Below are positions 34,221 through 43,417 of a stretch of DNA of 64,000 bases, piece by piece (within the stretch, counting starts at the first letter, position 1; each line of letters starts with the position of its first letter). The notes under the pieces are model-generated. The model saw only the letters and a program-made list of their open reading frames with translations, made no database searches and was not told the origin of the DNA. The stretch covers positions 1 through 64,000 of the forward strand of contig JAFLCU010000011.1 of NCBI GenBank assembly GCA_017303355.1. Direction: 5' to 3'. Made by a program: the position numbers and the translations under genes. The DNA is from Caulobacterales bacterium. GTDB lineage: Bacteria; Pseudomonadota; Alphaproteobacteria; Caulobacterales; Aquidulcibacteraceae.

Positions 34221-35128
34221 CAGGCGGCCCTCCGATCCGAGGAGCGCTGCAACATGGATTGCACGAAGATCGCGATCACCGTGAGGTACATAAGCAAGAA
34301 CGAGAGTGCGGCGCCAAACGGCCAATCATTGGCGCGCTTGAATTGCCGCTCGATCACGTTGGCGATCATCTGGCTATCGGTGCCGCCGAGCAGATCCGGC
34401 GTCAGATAGGAGCCGAGCGCCGGGATGAATGTGATCAGGATGCCCGAAGCGATGCCGGGGCCCGCGAGCGGCACGACGACCGACCAGATCGTGCGCAGAT
34501 GGCCCGCGCCCAGATCGAGGCTCGCCTCCATGAGCGAGCGATCCATGCGGTCGAGCGCGGAATAGAGCGGCAGCACCATGAACGGCAGATGCACGTAAAC
34601 GAGGCCGACGATCACGGCGGTGTTGTTGTAAAGCAGCGTCATCGGCTCGAACTCACCGAGCGGCTGCATGCCCATAAGGCTCATAATTCCGCTGGTGTTG
34701 TTCCAGAGCCATTCGAGCGTGAAATTCACATAGCCCTGCTCGCGCAGCACCGCGATCAGCGCGAAGGTGCGGATGAGCAGGTTTGTCCAGAACGGCAGCA
34801 TGATCAGCAGCAGCAGCCATGCTTTCATCTTGGGCGAAGCGAATGCGATCGCCAGCGCCACTGGAAAGCCGATGATCAAGCACAGGATCGTCGTCGCGCC
34901 AGCGATGACGATGCTCTTCCAGAAAATATCGAGGTAGAGCGGCTCGAGCGCGCGGGCATAGTTTGCGAACGTGCCCGTGAAATCGATCGTGATCGGCCCG
35001 GTGTTTTCGCCGAACGAATACGCCCAGATCACCGCGAGCGGCGCGAGGAAAAACAAAATCAGCCACAGGATCGGCGGCAATGAGATTGCCGCGAACGCCG
35101 TTTTGGCCTGTTTCCAGGTTTGTTCCAT
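34220..35128 (-). CDS. potH: Polyamine ABC transporter permease (PotB/PotH type)
   Basis: A 302-aa permease with six spans and the EAA motif MEASLDLGAGHLRTIWSVVVPLAGPGI. ADRMDRSL-type and FWTNLLIRTFA segments match PotB/PotH. It forms the heterodimeric channel with the next gene product. It starts 21 bp after the stop of the binding-protein gene, in the order F-H-I-G by transcription. Confidence 0.93.
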   Translation of the reverse strand: MEQTWKQAKTAFAAISLPPILWLILFFLAPLAVIWAYSFGENTGPITIDFTGTFANYARALEPLYLDIFWKSIVIAGATTILCLIIGFPVALAIAFASPKMKAWLLLLIMLPFWTNLLIRTFALIAVLREQGYVNFTLEWLWNNTSGIMSLMGMQPLGEFEPMTLLYNNTAVIVGLVYVHLPFMVLPLYSALDRMDRSLMEASLDLGAGHLRTIWSVVVPLAGPGIASGILITFIPALGSYLTPDLLGGTDSQMIANVIERQFKRANDWPFGAALSFLLMYLTVIAIFVQSMLQRSSDRRAA

Positions 35129-35149
35129 GTTCTCCTCGCGCCGCGACGC

Positions 35150-36256
35150 TTAGGCCGCGTTGATCCGCGTGAAGATTTCCTCGTATTCGCGCGCCTTCTC
35201 GTCGCCCTCGAACGCACCATATTCGCTGCGCGCCATCAGCTCGGCTGGCGGAAAGATCACCTGATTGTTCTTGTAGGCCTCGCCCATGCGCTCGATGACG
35301 GCGGCGTTTGGCGTCGGGAATTTGATTTCCTCGGTGATCTTCTGGCCAGCTTCGGCGTCGAGCAGGTAGTTGATGAAGGCGTGCGCGTCATCGACGTGCG
35401 GCGCGCCCGTGGGGATGCACAGGCAATCCGAATTGATCAGCGTGCCTTCCTGAGGCACGACGAAACCGAATTGATCGCCGCCCTCAGCCGCCATCAATTG
35501 CGCCATGTCGCCATTGTATTCGAGGACGACATCGATTTCGCCGGCGGCAAGCAAGTCCTGGCCATCGTCTTCGTGGAACGCCTTGATGTGCGGCTTCTGA
35601 CGGATCAGCATTTGCTCGATCTCGGTCAACATCGCGTCCGGAATGGCGTTGACCGAATGGCCCTTGTACTTGGCGCAGAGGCGGATGAGGTCCGCCGATT
35701 CCGAAAGCAGCGCGATGCGCTGGCTGAATTGCGGGCTATCGAACAGATAGCGCCAGGAATCCGGCGTCATGCCATTGGGCATCGCGGCCTTGCGATAGCC
35801 AATGCCGAGCACAAGCCAAGTGTATGGCATGGAATAGCGACGACCGGGATCGAAGGCGGCGTCCTGGAACTCCGGCAGCAGGTTCGCGATGTTCGGAATT
35901 TTGGAATGATCCAATTCCATCAGCATCTGCGCTTGACTCATGCGCGTGACGAACTCGTTCGACGGCACGATGACGTCAAAACCCGGATTGCCGGCGCGCA
36001 GACGCGCGAACAATTCATCATTGGTGGCGAAGAGGCTCATCTCGACGCGCGCGCCGGTGGCTTCCTGGAAATCCTCCAACGTGGTCGGGCCGATATAAGT
36101 GTCCCAATTGTAGAAATTGACGACGCGGCCGCCGCCGCTATTGCCCTGGCCGCAGGCGCTCAACCCGCCCGCGAACGAGATACCGATCGCCGCGGCGCCG
36201 AATTGCTGCAGCATGGAACGACGCGACGCGCCCCGCAGATACTTGCCCTTCGCCAT
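35150..36256 (-). CDS. potF: Polyamine-binding periplasmic (lipo)protein, PotF/PotD-like
   Basis: A 368-aa solute-binding protein. The mature part has the PotD/PotF pattern VVNFYNWDTYIGPTTLEDF and the ligand-site residues typical of this family. The N-terminus MAKGKYLRGASRRSMLQQFG is twin-arginine-like and is followed by a hydrophobic run ending LSAC. It may therefore be a Tat-exported lipoprotein, which is uncommon for this family. The ATG at 36256 is chosen because the twin-arginine segment follows it at a normal distance. It heads the transporter genes, 73 bp after puuA2. Confidence 0.93.
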   Translation of the reverse strand: MAKGKYLRGASRRSMLQQFGAAAIGISFAGGLSACGQGNSGGGRVVNFYNWDTYIGPTTLEDFQEATGARVEMSLFATNDELFARLRAGNPGFDVIVPSNEFVTRMSQAQMLMELDHSKIPNIANLLPEFQDAAFDPGRRYSMPYTWLVLGIGYRKAAMPNGMTPDSWRYLFDSPQFSQRIALLSESADLIRLCAKYKGHSVNAIPDAMLTEIEQMLIRQKPHIKAFHEDDGQDLLAAGEIDVVLEYNGDMAQLMAAEGGDQFGFVVPQEGTLINSDCLCIPTGAPHVDDAHAFINYLLDAEAGQKITEEIKFPTPNAAVIERMGEAYKNNQVIFPPAELMARSEYGAFEGDEKAREYEEIFTRINAA

Positions 36257-36329
36257 GTCCTTTGCCCTTCCTTGGTTCAGCCGCCGCCCTGCCCGGACGG
36301 CCCCCGCGTTAGCGACCACGGATTAGCCG

Positions 36330-37703
36330 CTAACAAGCACGCAAATACCAGTCATAATCAACATCTGGGATCACACTTTGGAAGCGTTCTTGTTCGGTGC
36401 GCTTCACAATGGCGTACATGCGCACAAAACGGTCACCCAGATAGTCCTTCAGCACCGCCGATTCCGCGAAACGATCGGTCGCGGCGAACCAATTCGTTGG
36501 TATGCGCTCGCCGCTCTCGGCCTGAGCATAGCCGTCGCCGACGATGGCGGGACCTGGGTCGATCTTATTGGTGATCCCGTGATGCACCGCAGCAAGCAAT
36601 GCTGCGAGTGCGAGCGTGGGATGCGCGTCGGCGCCCGCGACGCGGTGCTCGATGTGACGCGTGTTGGGCGCGCCGGCGGGCACACGGAAGGAAACGGTGC
36701 GGTTGTTCACGCCCCAGGTCGGCGCGACCGGCGCGTAGGAATTGGCCTTGAAGCGGCGATACGAATTCGCGTTAGGCGCATAGATTGCCATCGAATCCGC
36801 CAGCAGCGCTTTCATGCCGCCAACAGCGTGCGCGAGCACCGGCTCGCCCTCGGGCTTGTCCGACGCGAAAATGTTCTTGCCAGCTTTGTCATTGACGCTG
36901 ACGTGCAAATGCATGCCGGAGCCGGCGAGATCGGCGAAGGGCTTGGCCATGAAGGTCGCTTCGCAGCCATGCTTCAACGCAACACCTTTCGCGGCGCGCT
37001 TATAAAGTACGGCGTCATCGGCGGCGCGCAAGGCGTCGGCGTGATGCTTCAAGGTGAGCTCAAGCTGCCCCGGCGCATACTCGCTGATCGCGCCCTCAAG
37101 CGGCACGCCCAGCGCGTCGCATGATTCCCAAAGGTCGCGCAGGAACGCGCTCGCCTCTTCCACCTCGCGCAAGCCATAAACTTGATGCTGCGTGGCGCGA
37201 TCGCCCGTAAGCGGCGAAGGCGGCAATTGGATTTTGCCGTTCGGCGTGCGGCGCGCGTCGACCAAATAATACTCAAGCTCGCAGGCCACGACCGGCACAA
37301 GGCCATCGGCCTCGAAGCGATCAATCACGCGCTGCAGCACATGGCGCGGATCGAGATCGTGCGGCTTGCCATTGAGTTCGTACATCGACACCGGCACTTG
37401 CGCGACGTCCGCGCCAAGCCAAGGCGCCGGGCTTAGACGCCCCGAAATCGGCCGCGCCACGCGATCCGCATCGCCATCTTCCCAGACCAAGCCGGTCGCT
37501 TCCACGTCCTGGCCGGTGATGTCGTTGACGAGGATGGAGCCCGGCAGAAAGCGGCCCTGCTCGAACACGGCCTGGATCTCGTGACGGCGCAGGCGCTTGC
37601 CGCGCGGCACGCCGGCCATGTTGGTGAAGAAGACTTCGAAGAACTGGATTTCGGGATGGCGGTCGAGGAAGGCTTTGACTTCCGTCGGGTCGGCGATGCT
37701 CAT
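36330..37703 (-). CDS. Glutamine synthetase-family gamma-glutamylpolyamine synthetase, copy 2
   Basis: A 457-aa PuuA-type ligase. It shares the fold motifs of copy 1 (VVACELEYYLVD, GSGMHLHVSVND, APNANSYRRF, HIEHRVAGADAHPTL) but is clearly divergent, for example in its N-terminal half. It may act on a different amine or be expressed under different conditions. Its ATG overlaps the stop of the upstream aminotransferase gene (ATGA), and the transporter genes follow. Confidence 0.91.
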   Translation of the reverse strand: MSIADPTEVKAFLDRHPEIQFFEVFFTNMAGVPRGKRLRRHEIQAVFEQGRFLPGSILVNDITGQDVEATGLVWEDGDADRVARPISGRLSPAPWLGADVAQVPVSMYELNGKPHDLDPRHVLQRVIDRFEADGLVPVVACELEYYLVDARRTPNGKIQLPPSPLTGDRATQHQVYGLREVEEASAFLRDLWESCDALGVPLEGAISEYAPGQLELTLKHHADALRAADDAVLYKRAAKGVALKHGCEATFMAKPFADLAGSGMHLHVSVNDKAGKNIFASDKPEGEPVLAHAVGGMKALLADSMAIYAPNANSYRRFKANSYAPVAPTWGVNNRTVSFRVPAGAPNTRHIEHRVAGADAHPTLALAALLAAVHHGITNKIDPGPAIVGDGYAQAESGERIPTNWFAATDRFAESAVLKDYLGDRFVRMYAIVKRTEQERFQSVIPDVDYDWYLRAC

Positions 37704-39064
37704 GAAGCACTTTCTTGGATATATTCCACCGCAAAGCTATCGACCGCCGCGACGAGCCGGTCAATCTGCTCGCGTGTGGTCGCCGGGCAGACCAGCATCA
37801 TCATGTGAAATGGCGCGATCAGAATGCCGCGATTGATCAGATAGAGGTGGAGCGCGTGGTTGAGCTCCGTCCGCGCCAGCGCCGGGCGCATGGCGGCGGC
37901 GTCCCTTGGCGGCGACGGAGCAAATACGATCTCGGCGCGGGCGCCGATATGCACGACGCTCCAGGGCAAGCCATGCGCGGCGATCATTTTTCGCAGACCG
38001 CCAACCAGATAGCCAGCGCCCTCCAGCATTGTCGCGTATGTCTCCGGCGTCGCGATCTCGCGAAGGGTCGCGCCGATCGCGGCGATGCCCATGGCGTTGC
38101 CGGCGAGCGTGGTGCCGATGCCGGAGCGGCCGCTTCTGGGACCGCTGGCGTCCGCGCCGGCGCTCCAAGCTTTGATCTGCTCCGCCAAGTCCGCGCTCAC
38201 GCCCCACACAGCGGCCGGGTAGCCGCCGGCTATGGCTTTGCCGATGACCAGCGCGTCGGGCTCCAGCCCCCACGCTTTTGTCGCGCCACCCGGCCCGCTC
38301 GAGAGCGTGTGCGTCTCATCGATGATGAGCAATGCGCCCGCTTTGCGCGTCAACGCGCGCAACCGCGCGTGAAAACCCTCTTCCGGCAGGATCATGCCGC
38401 AATTGGTCATCGCCGGTTCGGCCAACACGGCGGCGACGTCGCCCTGCGCCAGCGCGGCTTCGAGCGCGCCCAAATCATTGAAGGGTACGGCGCGCGTGGT
38501 GCGCGTGATGTCGAGCGCTTGGCCGACAAGGCCGGAATCCGAGCGGGTGCGGCCATGCCGCAGCTCGACGAAACAATCCTCGACCATGCCGTGATAACAG
38601 CCGTCGAAGACGATGATCACCGGCTTGCGCGTCACGGCGCGCACCCAACGGATGAGCGCACGATTGGCGTCGGACGCGGAGAGAGTGGTTTGCCAGAACG
38701 GCAAGCCAAAACGCGCGGCGAGCAATGCGCCAACCTCGGCCGCTTCGCGCGTCGGCAGCATGAAAGTGGCGCCGCGCCTTGCTTGTTCGGCAACGGCGCG
38801 GGCGATCTCCGGACGCGCGTGGCCGAACATGCCCGGCGTGTCGCCAAGACAGAAATCATCGTAATGATTGTCATCGATGTCGGTGAGAACCGCGCCCTCG
38901 CCATCCTCCGCCACCAGCGTCGAAGGCGAGGCCCAATCGTTCATCCAATGAAACGGCGCGCCGAACAGCCAGTGCTGCTTAAGCCGCGCGGCTTCCGCAA
39001 CGCTCTTCGGGTGCGTTTCAAGATAAAGCGCTGCTTCACGCGCGATGATGTCGGCCAGGCTCAT
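37700..39064 (-). CDS. Class III aminotransferase (GSA-aminotransferase-like)
   Basis: A 454-aa PLP enzyme. Visible features are DFCLGDTPGMFGHARPEIARAV, the DETHTLSSGPGGATKAWG segment with the PLP-contacting Asp, and the Lys in LVIGKAIAGGYPAAVWG. The sequence resembles glutamate-1-semialdehyde aminotransferases, but the operon (puuC upstream, puuA2 downstream, ATGA overlaps on both sides) argues for a catabolic omega-amine or GABA transaminase. No puuE or gabT homologue is otherwise seen in the cluster, so it may fill that step; this is inference. Confidence 0.85.
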   Translation of the reverse strand: MSLADIIAREAALYLETHPKSVAEAARLKQHWLFGAPFHWMNDWASPSTLVAEDGEGAVLTDIDDNHYDDFCLGDTPGMFGHARPEIARAVAEQARRGATFMLPTREAAEVGALLAARFGLPFWQTTLSASDANRALIRWVRAVTRKPVIIVFDGCYHGMVEDCFVELRHGRTRSDSGLVGQALDITRTTRAVPFNDLGALEAALAQGDVAAVLAEPAMTNCGMILPEEGFHARLRALTRKAGALLIIDETHTLSSGPGGATKAWGLEPDALVIGKAIAGGYPAAVWGVSADLAEQIKAWSAGADASGPRSGRSGIGTTLAGNAMGIAAIGATLREIATPETYATMLEGAGYLVGGLRKMIAAHGLPWSVVHIGARAEIVFAPSPPRDAAAMRPALARTELNHALHLYLINRGILIAPFHMMMLVCPATTREQIDRLVAAVDSFAVEYIQESAS

Positions 39065-40551
39065 GGGCGATAGGTGATCGAGATGCCCTTAAGCTCGGTG
39101 TATTTCTCGAGCGCGTGCAGCGAGCGATCGCGGCCGAAGCCGGATTGTTTGGCGCCGCCGAACGGCACAGTGATGTCGCAGGCGTCCCAGCCATTGATCC
39201 AGACAAGGCCCGCGCGCAATTTTCGCGCGACGCGGTGCGCACGAGAGATGTTGGCGGTCCAGAGACCGGACGCGAGGCCGTAAACGGTATCGTTGGCGAT
39301 GCGCACGGCTTCGTCTTCATCCTTGAACGCAATGACGCCCAGCACTGGGCCGAACACCTCGTCGCGCGCCAGCGCGTGCGTGTTTTCAACGCGATCAAAA
39401 ATCGTCGGCTCGATGTAGAAACCGCCGCTTTCCTCACGCACGCGCTTGCCGCCGCGCGCAAGCACGGCGCCTTCCTTGGGCGCCTTATCGATGAAGCCAA
39501 GCACGCGGCGCATCTGGCTTTCGCTGACGATCGCGCCGGTGACGCTCGCCGGATCAAGCGGATCGCCCGGCGCGTAGTGCGCGGCGCGTTCCACCACTTT
39601 GCGAACGAACGCATCCTTGATCGACGCCTCGACCAAGAGCCGCGAGGCGGCGTTGCAGATTTCGCCTTGGTTGAAGAAAATCCCCCAAGCGGCGGCGTCC
39701 GCCGCTTCGTCGAGATTTTCAGCGTCGGCGAACACGATCTGCGGGCTCTTGCCGCCGAGTTCGAGCGCCACGCGCTTCAGATTGCTCTCGCCGGCATAGG
39801 TCATCAGCTTGCGGCCGACATCGCCGGAGCCGGTGAAGGCGATGAGATCGACATCCATATGCCGCGCCAGCGCCTGCCCCGCCGTTTCGCCCAAACCTGG
39901 AACGACATTGAGAACGCCGGGCGGCACGCCGGCTTCCAGCGCCAATTCGCCGAGCTTCAACGCCGTCGAAGGCGATTGCTCCGCCGGCTTCAGCACGATG
40001 GAATTGCCCGCGGCCAGCGCCGGCGCGACTTTCCAGCACGCCATGTGCAGCGGGAAATTCCACGGCACGATCGCGCCCACGACGCCCAGCGGCTCACGCA
40101 CGACGAAGCTCAGGCGCTCCGCAGGCGTGGTCGCGACCTCGCCATACACTTTGTCGAGCGCTTCGGCATACCAGCGGATCGAATTGATCGCGGTGGGAAT
40201 ATCGACCGAAAGCGTGTCGCGGATCGGCTTGCCCATATCGAGCGTTTCGAGCAACGCCAGCTCTTCGAGATCACGCTCCATCAGCTCGGCGAGCTTGAAC
40301 ATGATCTTTTTCTTCTCGCGCGGGTGCTTGTTGCGCCAGCGACCATCCTCGAACGCCGCGCGCGCGGCCTTCACCGCCGCGTCGATATCGTCGGCGTCAC
40401 ACGCCGCGACCTCGTTGAGCACCCGGCCATCGCGCGGGCCGACATTCGGGAAGGTTTTTCCGCTCTTCGCCGAAACGAGCTTACCGTCGATGACGGCTTG
40501 AGACGGGAACGAGAGCCCGGCGGCGCGGTCGAGGTTCTTTTGCAGTGTCAT
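39061..40551 (-). CDS. puuC: Gamma-glutamyl-gamma-aminobutyraldehyde dehydrogenase (ALDH family)
   Basis: A 496-aa NAD(P)-dependent aldehyde dehydrogenase. The nucleophile Cys299 (FFNQGEICNAASR), Glu264 (VALELGGKSP) and the cofactor loop FTGSGDVGRKL are all visible. Sequence and context agree with PuuC, which oxidises the aldehyde made by PuuB. It is the first gene of the long minus-strand polyamine transcript, and its TGA overlaps the start of the aminotransferase gene. Confidence 0.93.
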   Translation of the reverse strand: MTLQKNLDRAAGLSFPSQAVIDGKLVSAKSGKTFPNVGPRDGRVLNEVAACDADDIDAAVKAARAAFEDGRWRNKHPREKKKIMFKLAELMERDLEELALLETLDMGKPIRDTLSVDIPTAINSIRWYAEALDKVYGEVATTPAERLSFVVREPLGVVGAIVPWNFPLHMACWKVAPALAAGNSIVLKPAEQSPSTALKLGELALEAGVPPGVLNVVPGLGETAGQALARHMDVDLIAFTGSGDVGRKLMTYAGESNLKRVALELGGKSPQIVFADAENLDEAADAAAWGIFFNQGEICNAASRLLVEASIKDAFVRKVVERAAHYAPGDPLDPASVTGAIVSESQMRRVLGFIDKAPKEGAVLARGGKRVREESGGFYIEPTIFDRVENTHALARDEVFGPVLGVIAFKDEDEAVRIANDTVYGLASGLWTANISRAHRVARKLRAGLVWINGWDACDITVPFGGAKQSGFGRDRSLHALEKYTELKGISITYRP

Positions 40552-40592
40552 CCGCGCCTAGTAGCGCATTCGCGGCCTGCCTTGAAGAGCGC

Positions 40593-40916
40593 CTAAAGCG
40601 TATTGCAGGTCGGCACGTAGGCCTGGATCAGATCCTCGGCGATCTGTGCACGGCGGCGCGCGTCTGGCTCGACCAGAATAAAAATGTGATCCACGCCGAA
40701 ACTATTGAAGCACGACGCCTTCTCTTTGTTGAAAGGCCGTACCGACAAATTGTCCGTGTGGCCGACAAAGCAGAACTCGAAGCGCCGACCGCCCGTATCG
40801 CGCCCCATGACGTAGAGGCCGGCATTAGGCTGAAAGCGGCTTTGGCGCGGGAAAATTGTGAACGTGAATTCCGCGCCGGATTTGCCGGTCAAAACCGTGG
40901 TGTCGCCGAAGGCCAT
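40593..40916 (-). CDS. Conserved hypothetical protein
   Basis: A 107-aa soluble protein (MAFGDTTVLTGKSGAEFTFTIFPR...) with a beta-rich N-terminal half and a conserved-looking GVDHIFILVEPDARRR segment. I do not recognise the family. It lies 41 bp upstream of puuC in the same orientation and could be cotranscribed with the polyamine genes; no promoter was seen in the gap. Confidence 0.65.
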   Translation of the reverse strand: MAFGDTTVLTGKSGAEFTFTIFPRQSRFQPNAGLYVMGRDTGGRRFEFCFVGHTDNLSVRPFNKEKASCFNSFGVDHIFILVEPDARRRAQIAEDLIQAYVPTCNTL

Positions 40917-40933
40917 GATGTTACCCGTTGAGC

Positions 40934-40965
40934 TGCCTATCGCCCCTCATAAGGGGCGACAGGCA
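40934..40965. repeat. Hairpin in the divergent promoter region
   Basis: TGCCTATCGCCCC-TCATAA-GGGGCGACAGGCA forms a 13-bp stem with one mismatch. It lies 17 bp upstream of the hypothetical gene at 40916 and 62 bp upstream of the acylase start, so it may be an operator or an mRNA leader structure. Confidence 0.5.
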
Positions 40966-41027
40966 AGTTAGAAGTGTTTTCTTCCGTTGCGCTGCGCTAC
41001 CTATCGCCGAGGCAAGGGGAGGCGCGC

Positions 41028-43052
41028 TTGAGGTTCTGGACGGCCCTGATCATCGCGGCCGCGATCGCCGCTTGCGCGCCAGCTCCGCCGCCGCCAGCCG
41101 TCGCCTACCATCCTACGATCACGCGCAACGAATACGGCGTGCCGAGCGTCCACGGCGCGACCGACGCCGAGGCCGCCTACGGCCTCGCCTATGCGCACGC
41201 CGAGGATAATTTCGAGACCATCCAGCTCGTCATCCTGGCCGGGCGCGGCCGGCTCGGCGCGCACTTGGGCGAAGCTGGCGCGCGCGGCGATTTTCTCTGG
41301 CATCTGATCGACGTGCAAGGCGCGGTTGATGCCGGTTACGAGCGCGACCTTTCGCGGGAATTTCGTGAGATCATTGAAGCGTACGCCGCTGGCTTGAACG
41401 CCTACGCCGCGGCGCATCCGAACGAGGTGCTGCCGGGCGCGCGTAGCGTCACGGGGCGCGATGTCGCCGCCGGCTCGGCGCTTACGGTGCCGCTATTTTG
41501 GGGCTTTGAGCGCACGCTGGGCCTCGTCACTGACGAACATGCGCATCCATGCGCCGCGCGGGAGGCAACCGCGCCATCGATCGATTGGGGCTCAAACGCC
41601 TTCGCGGTGGCGCCGTCGCGCAGCGATGACGGCCACACGCGTCTCATCGTGAACTCGCACCAGCCATGGGCTGGCCCCGTGGCCTGGTACGAAGCCGGAA
41701 TCTCCAGCGACACGGGCTGGCGCATGCATGGCGGCCTCTTCCCCGGCGCGCCCTTTCCCGTGCTCGGCACGAACGGCCGCCTCGGCTTCGCCGCCACGGT
41801 GAACCTGCCGGACCTGGCCGACATCTATCGCCTCACCACAGACGACGCCCATCGCGGCCAATACTTCTTCGACGGCGAATGGCGGCGCTTTGACAAGCGC
41901 ACGATCTGGCTTTGGGTGAAGATGGGCTGGTTCACCATCCCCGTGCCTCGCACGCTCCACTACTCGGTGCATGGTCCAGCGTTCGAAACCGCGGATGGCT
42001 GGGTCGCCGTGCGTTACGCGGCCGCCGGAGAAATCCGCGCGATGGAGCAATTCTATCGCATGGGCCGCGCCGAAACTTATGCGCAATGGCGTGAGGCGAT
42101 GGCGATGCGCGCCATCCCGTCGTTCAATTTCATGTACGCGGACGCAACCGGCCGCATCGGCTATCTCTACAACGCCGCGCTGCCGAACCGCGCGACGGGC
42201 TATGATTGGAGCGGCTGCCTGCCGGGCGATACCAGCGCCACGGTTTGGACGCATGATGACCTGATCACGCCGCCTGAATTGATTGATCCATCTTCTGGCT
42301 GGATCGCGAGCACCAATGGCGCACCCTGGTATGCGACGGACGAAGCCGCGAACATGACGCCGGACGATTTTCCCGATGCGGCGCCCTTCATCGAGACCTA
42401 CATCACCAATCGCGGCTACCGCGCCGTTGAGCTGCTGTCGCCGCTGCGCCGCATCAGCGATGCGCAATTGCTGGCGGCGAAATTCGATCTCATCTCAAGC
42501 GAACGCTCTCGCACGGTTGAGATGGTGAATCTCATTCTCGCGGCGGATGCTTCGGGCGACACGGATCTCGCGGAGATCCAAACCTTGCTGCGCGGATGGG
42601 ATCGACGCGCGGCGAATGACAGCCCCGCCGCCGCGCTCGTGGGCATCGCCTTCATGCCGCTGTACAACGCGCGGCGCGAAGGCCGCTCTGTCCCCGATGC
42701 TTTGGCGAGCGTGCGCGCAAGTGCTGCCTATCTGCGCCAGCATTTCGGCCGGCTTGATCCACCGCTTGGCGAAGTGCTGCGGTTGCGGCGCGGCGATGTC
42801 GATCTGCCGCTCGAAGGCGCGCCGGATACGCTGCGCGCGCTGCGTTGGGTGGAGGAGCCGGATGGCCGCCTCAACGCCGATTTCGGCGACGGCTTCATGA
42901 TGGTGATGGATTGGGCGCCGGATGGCGCACTCTCCACACGCGTTATCCACCAATGGGGCGCGAGCGAGCACGCCGATAGCCCACACTACAACGACCAATC
43001 CGAGATGTTCGCGCACTATCAATGGCGCGCGATCGACCTCGGCGCGGACTAA
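41028..43052 (+). CDS. Penicillin/AHL acylase-family lipoprotein
   Basis: About 674 aa, an N-terminal-nucleophile hydrolase. Processing should occur before Ser189 in IDWGSNAFAVAPS, freeing the catalytic serine of the beta chain. The following VNSHQPW and PGAPFPVLGTNGRLGF match the AHL/penicillin acylase group, so it may cleave acyl-homoserine lactones or other amides. I place the start at a TTG (41028): AAGGGGAGG lies just upstream, and it gives a compact signal peptide RFWTALIIAAAIAAC with lipidation at Cys16. A GTG at 40974 would put 18 charged residues before the signal and has no ribosome site. Confidence 0.88.
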   Translation: MRFWTALIIAAAIAACAPAPPPPAVAYHPTITRNEYGVPSVHGATDAEAAYGLAYAHAEDNFETIQLVILAGRGRLGAHLGEAGARGDFLWHLIDVQGAVDAGYERDLSREFREIIEAYAAGLNAYAAAHPNEVLPGARSVTGRDVAAGSALTVPLFWGFERTLGLVTDEHAHPCAAREATAPSIDWGSNAFAVAPSRSDDGHTRLIVNSHQPWAGPVAWYEAGISSDTGWRMHGGLFPGAPFPVLGTNGRLGFAATVNLPDLADIYRLTTDDAHRGQYFFDGEWRRFDKRTIWLWVKMGWFTIPVPRTLHYSVHGPAFETADGWVAVRYAAAGEIRAMEQFYRMGRAETYAQWREAMAMRAIPSFNFMYADATGRIGYLYNAALPNRATGYDWSGCLPGDTSATVWTHDDLITPPELIDPSSGWIASTNGAPWYATDEAANMTPDDFPDAAPFIETYITNRGYRAVELLSPLRRISDAQLLAAKFDLISSERSRTVEMVNLILAADASGDTDLAEIQTLLRGWDRRAANDSPAAALVGIAFMPLYNARREGRSVPDALASVRASAAYLRQHFGRLDPPLGEVLRLRRGDVDLPLEGAPDTLRALRWVEEPDGRLNADFGDGFMMVMDWAPDGALSTRVIHQWGASEHADSPHYNDQSEMFAHYQWRAIDLGAD

Positions 43053-43114
43053 TTGCGCGCGCGCAAAGCCAGCCTCGCCCCGAGCCGTTACCGTTCTCGA
43101 TCATTGGAGGACGC

Positions 43115-43366
43115 ATGCAACCTGAGCACCTTGATCTGGCCCTCGCCGAGGAATTCGCAGGCCATGGCGAAACCATCCACAGGCTCAAGGTCAGCGACCC
43201 GCATTTCAAATCGCTGATGCAGCACAATCACGACCTCTGGTCGCAAATTCAGAATATCCAGAACCGCCTGACACCTGCGTCCGATCAGACGCTTGAGACT
43301 CTGGAGAAGCAACGTTTGCGCGTGCTCGACGAAATCGCCGGGGCGATCGCGAAAGCCGAATCTTAA
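43115..43366 (+). CDS. YdcH/DUF465-family small protein
   Basis: An 83-aa helical protein. The pattern HRLKVSDPHFKSLMQHNHDLWSQI...TLETLEKQRLRVLDEIAGAI is that of the DUF465 (YdcH) family, short coiled-coil proteins of unknown function widespread in alphaproteobacteria. The ATG at 43115 is preceded by TTGGAGG, a strong ribosome-binding site, which rules out the longer frame. Confidence 0.85.
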   Translation: MQPEHLDLALAEEFAGHGETIHRLKVSDPHFKSLMQHNHDLWSQIQNIQNRLTPASDQTLETLEKQRLRVLDEIAGAIAKAES

Positions 43367-43417
43367 ACTGCGATCACACCTCTTGCGGAGACCCAGCCCT
43401 CGGTCGCACAATGGCGC

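Noticed and set aside
35120..36574. 484-codon plus-strand open frame opposite potF
   Set aside because: Antisense shadow of potF and the end of puuA2.
37715..40596. Two long plus-strand open frames opposite the aminotransferase and puuC genes
   Set aside because: Both mirror minus-strand genes with clear catalytic motifs.
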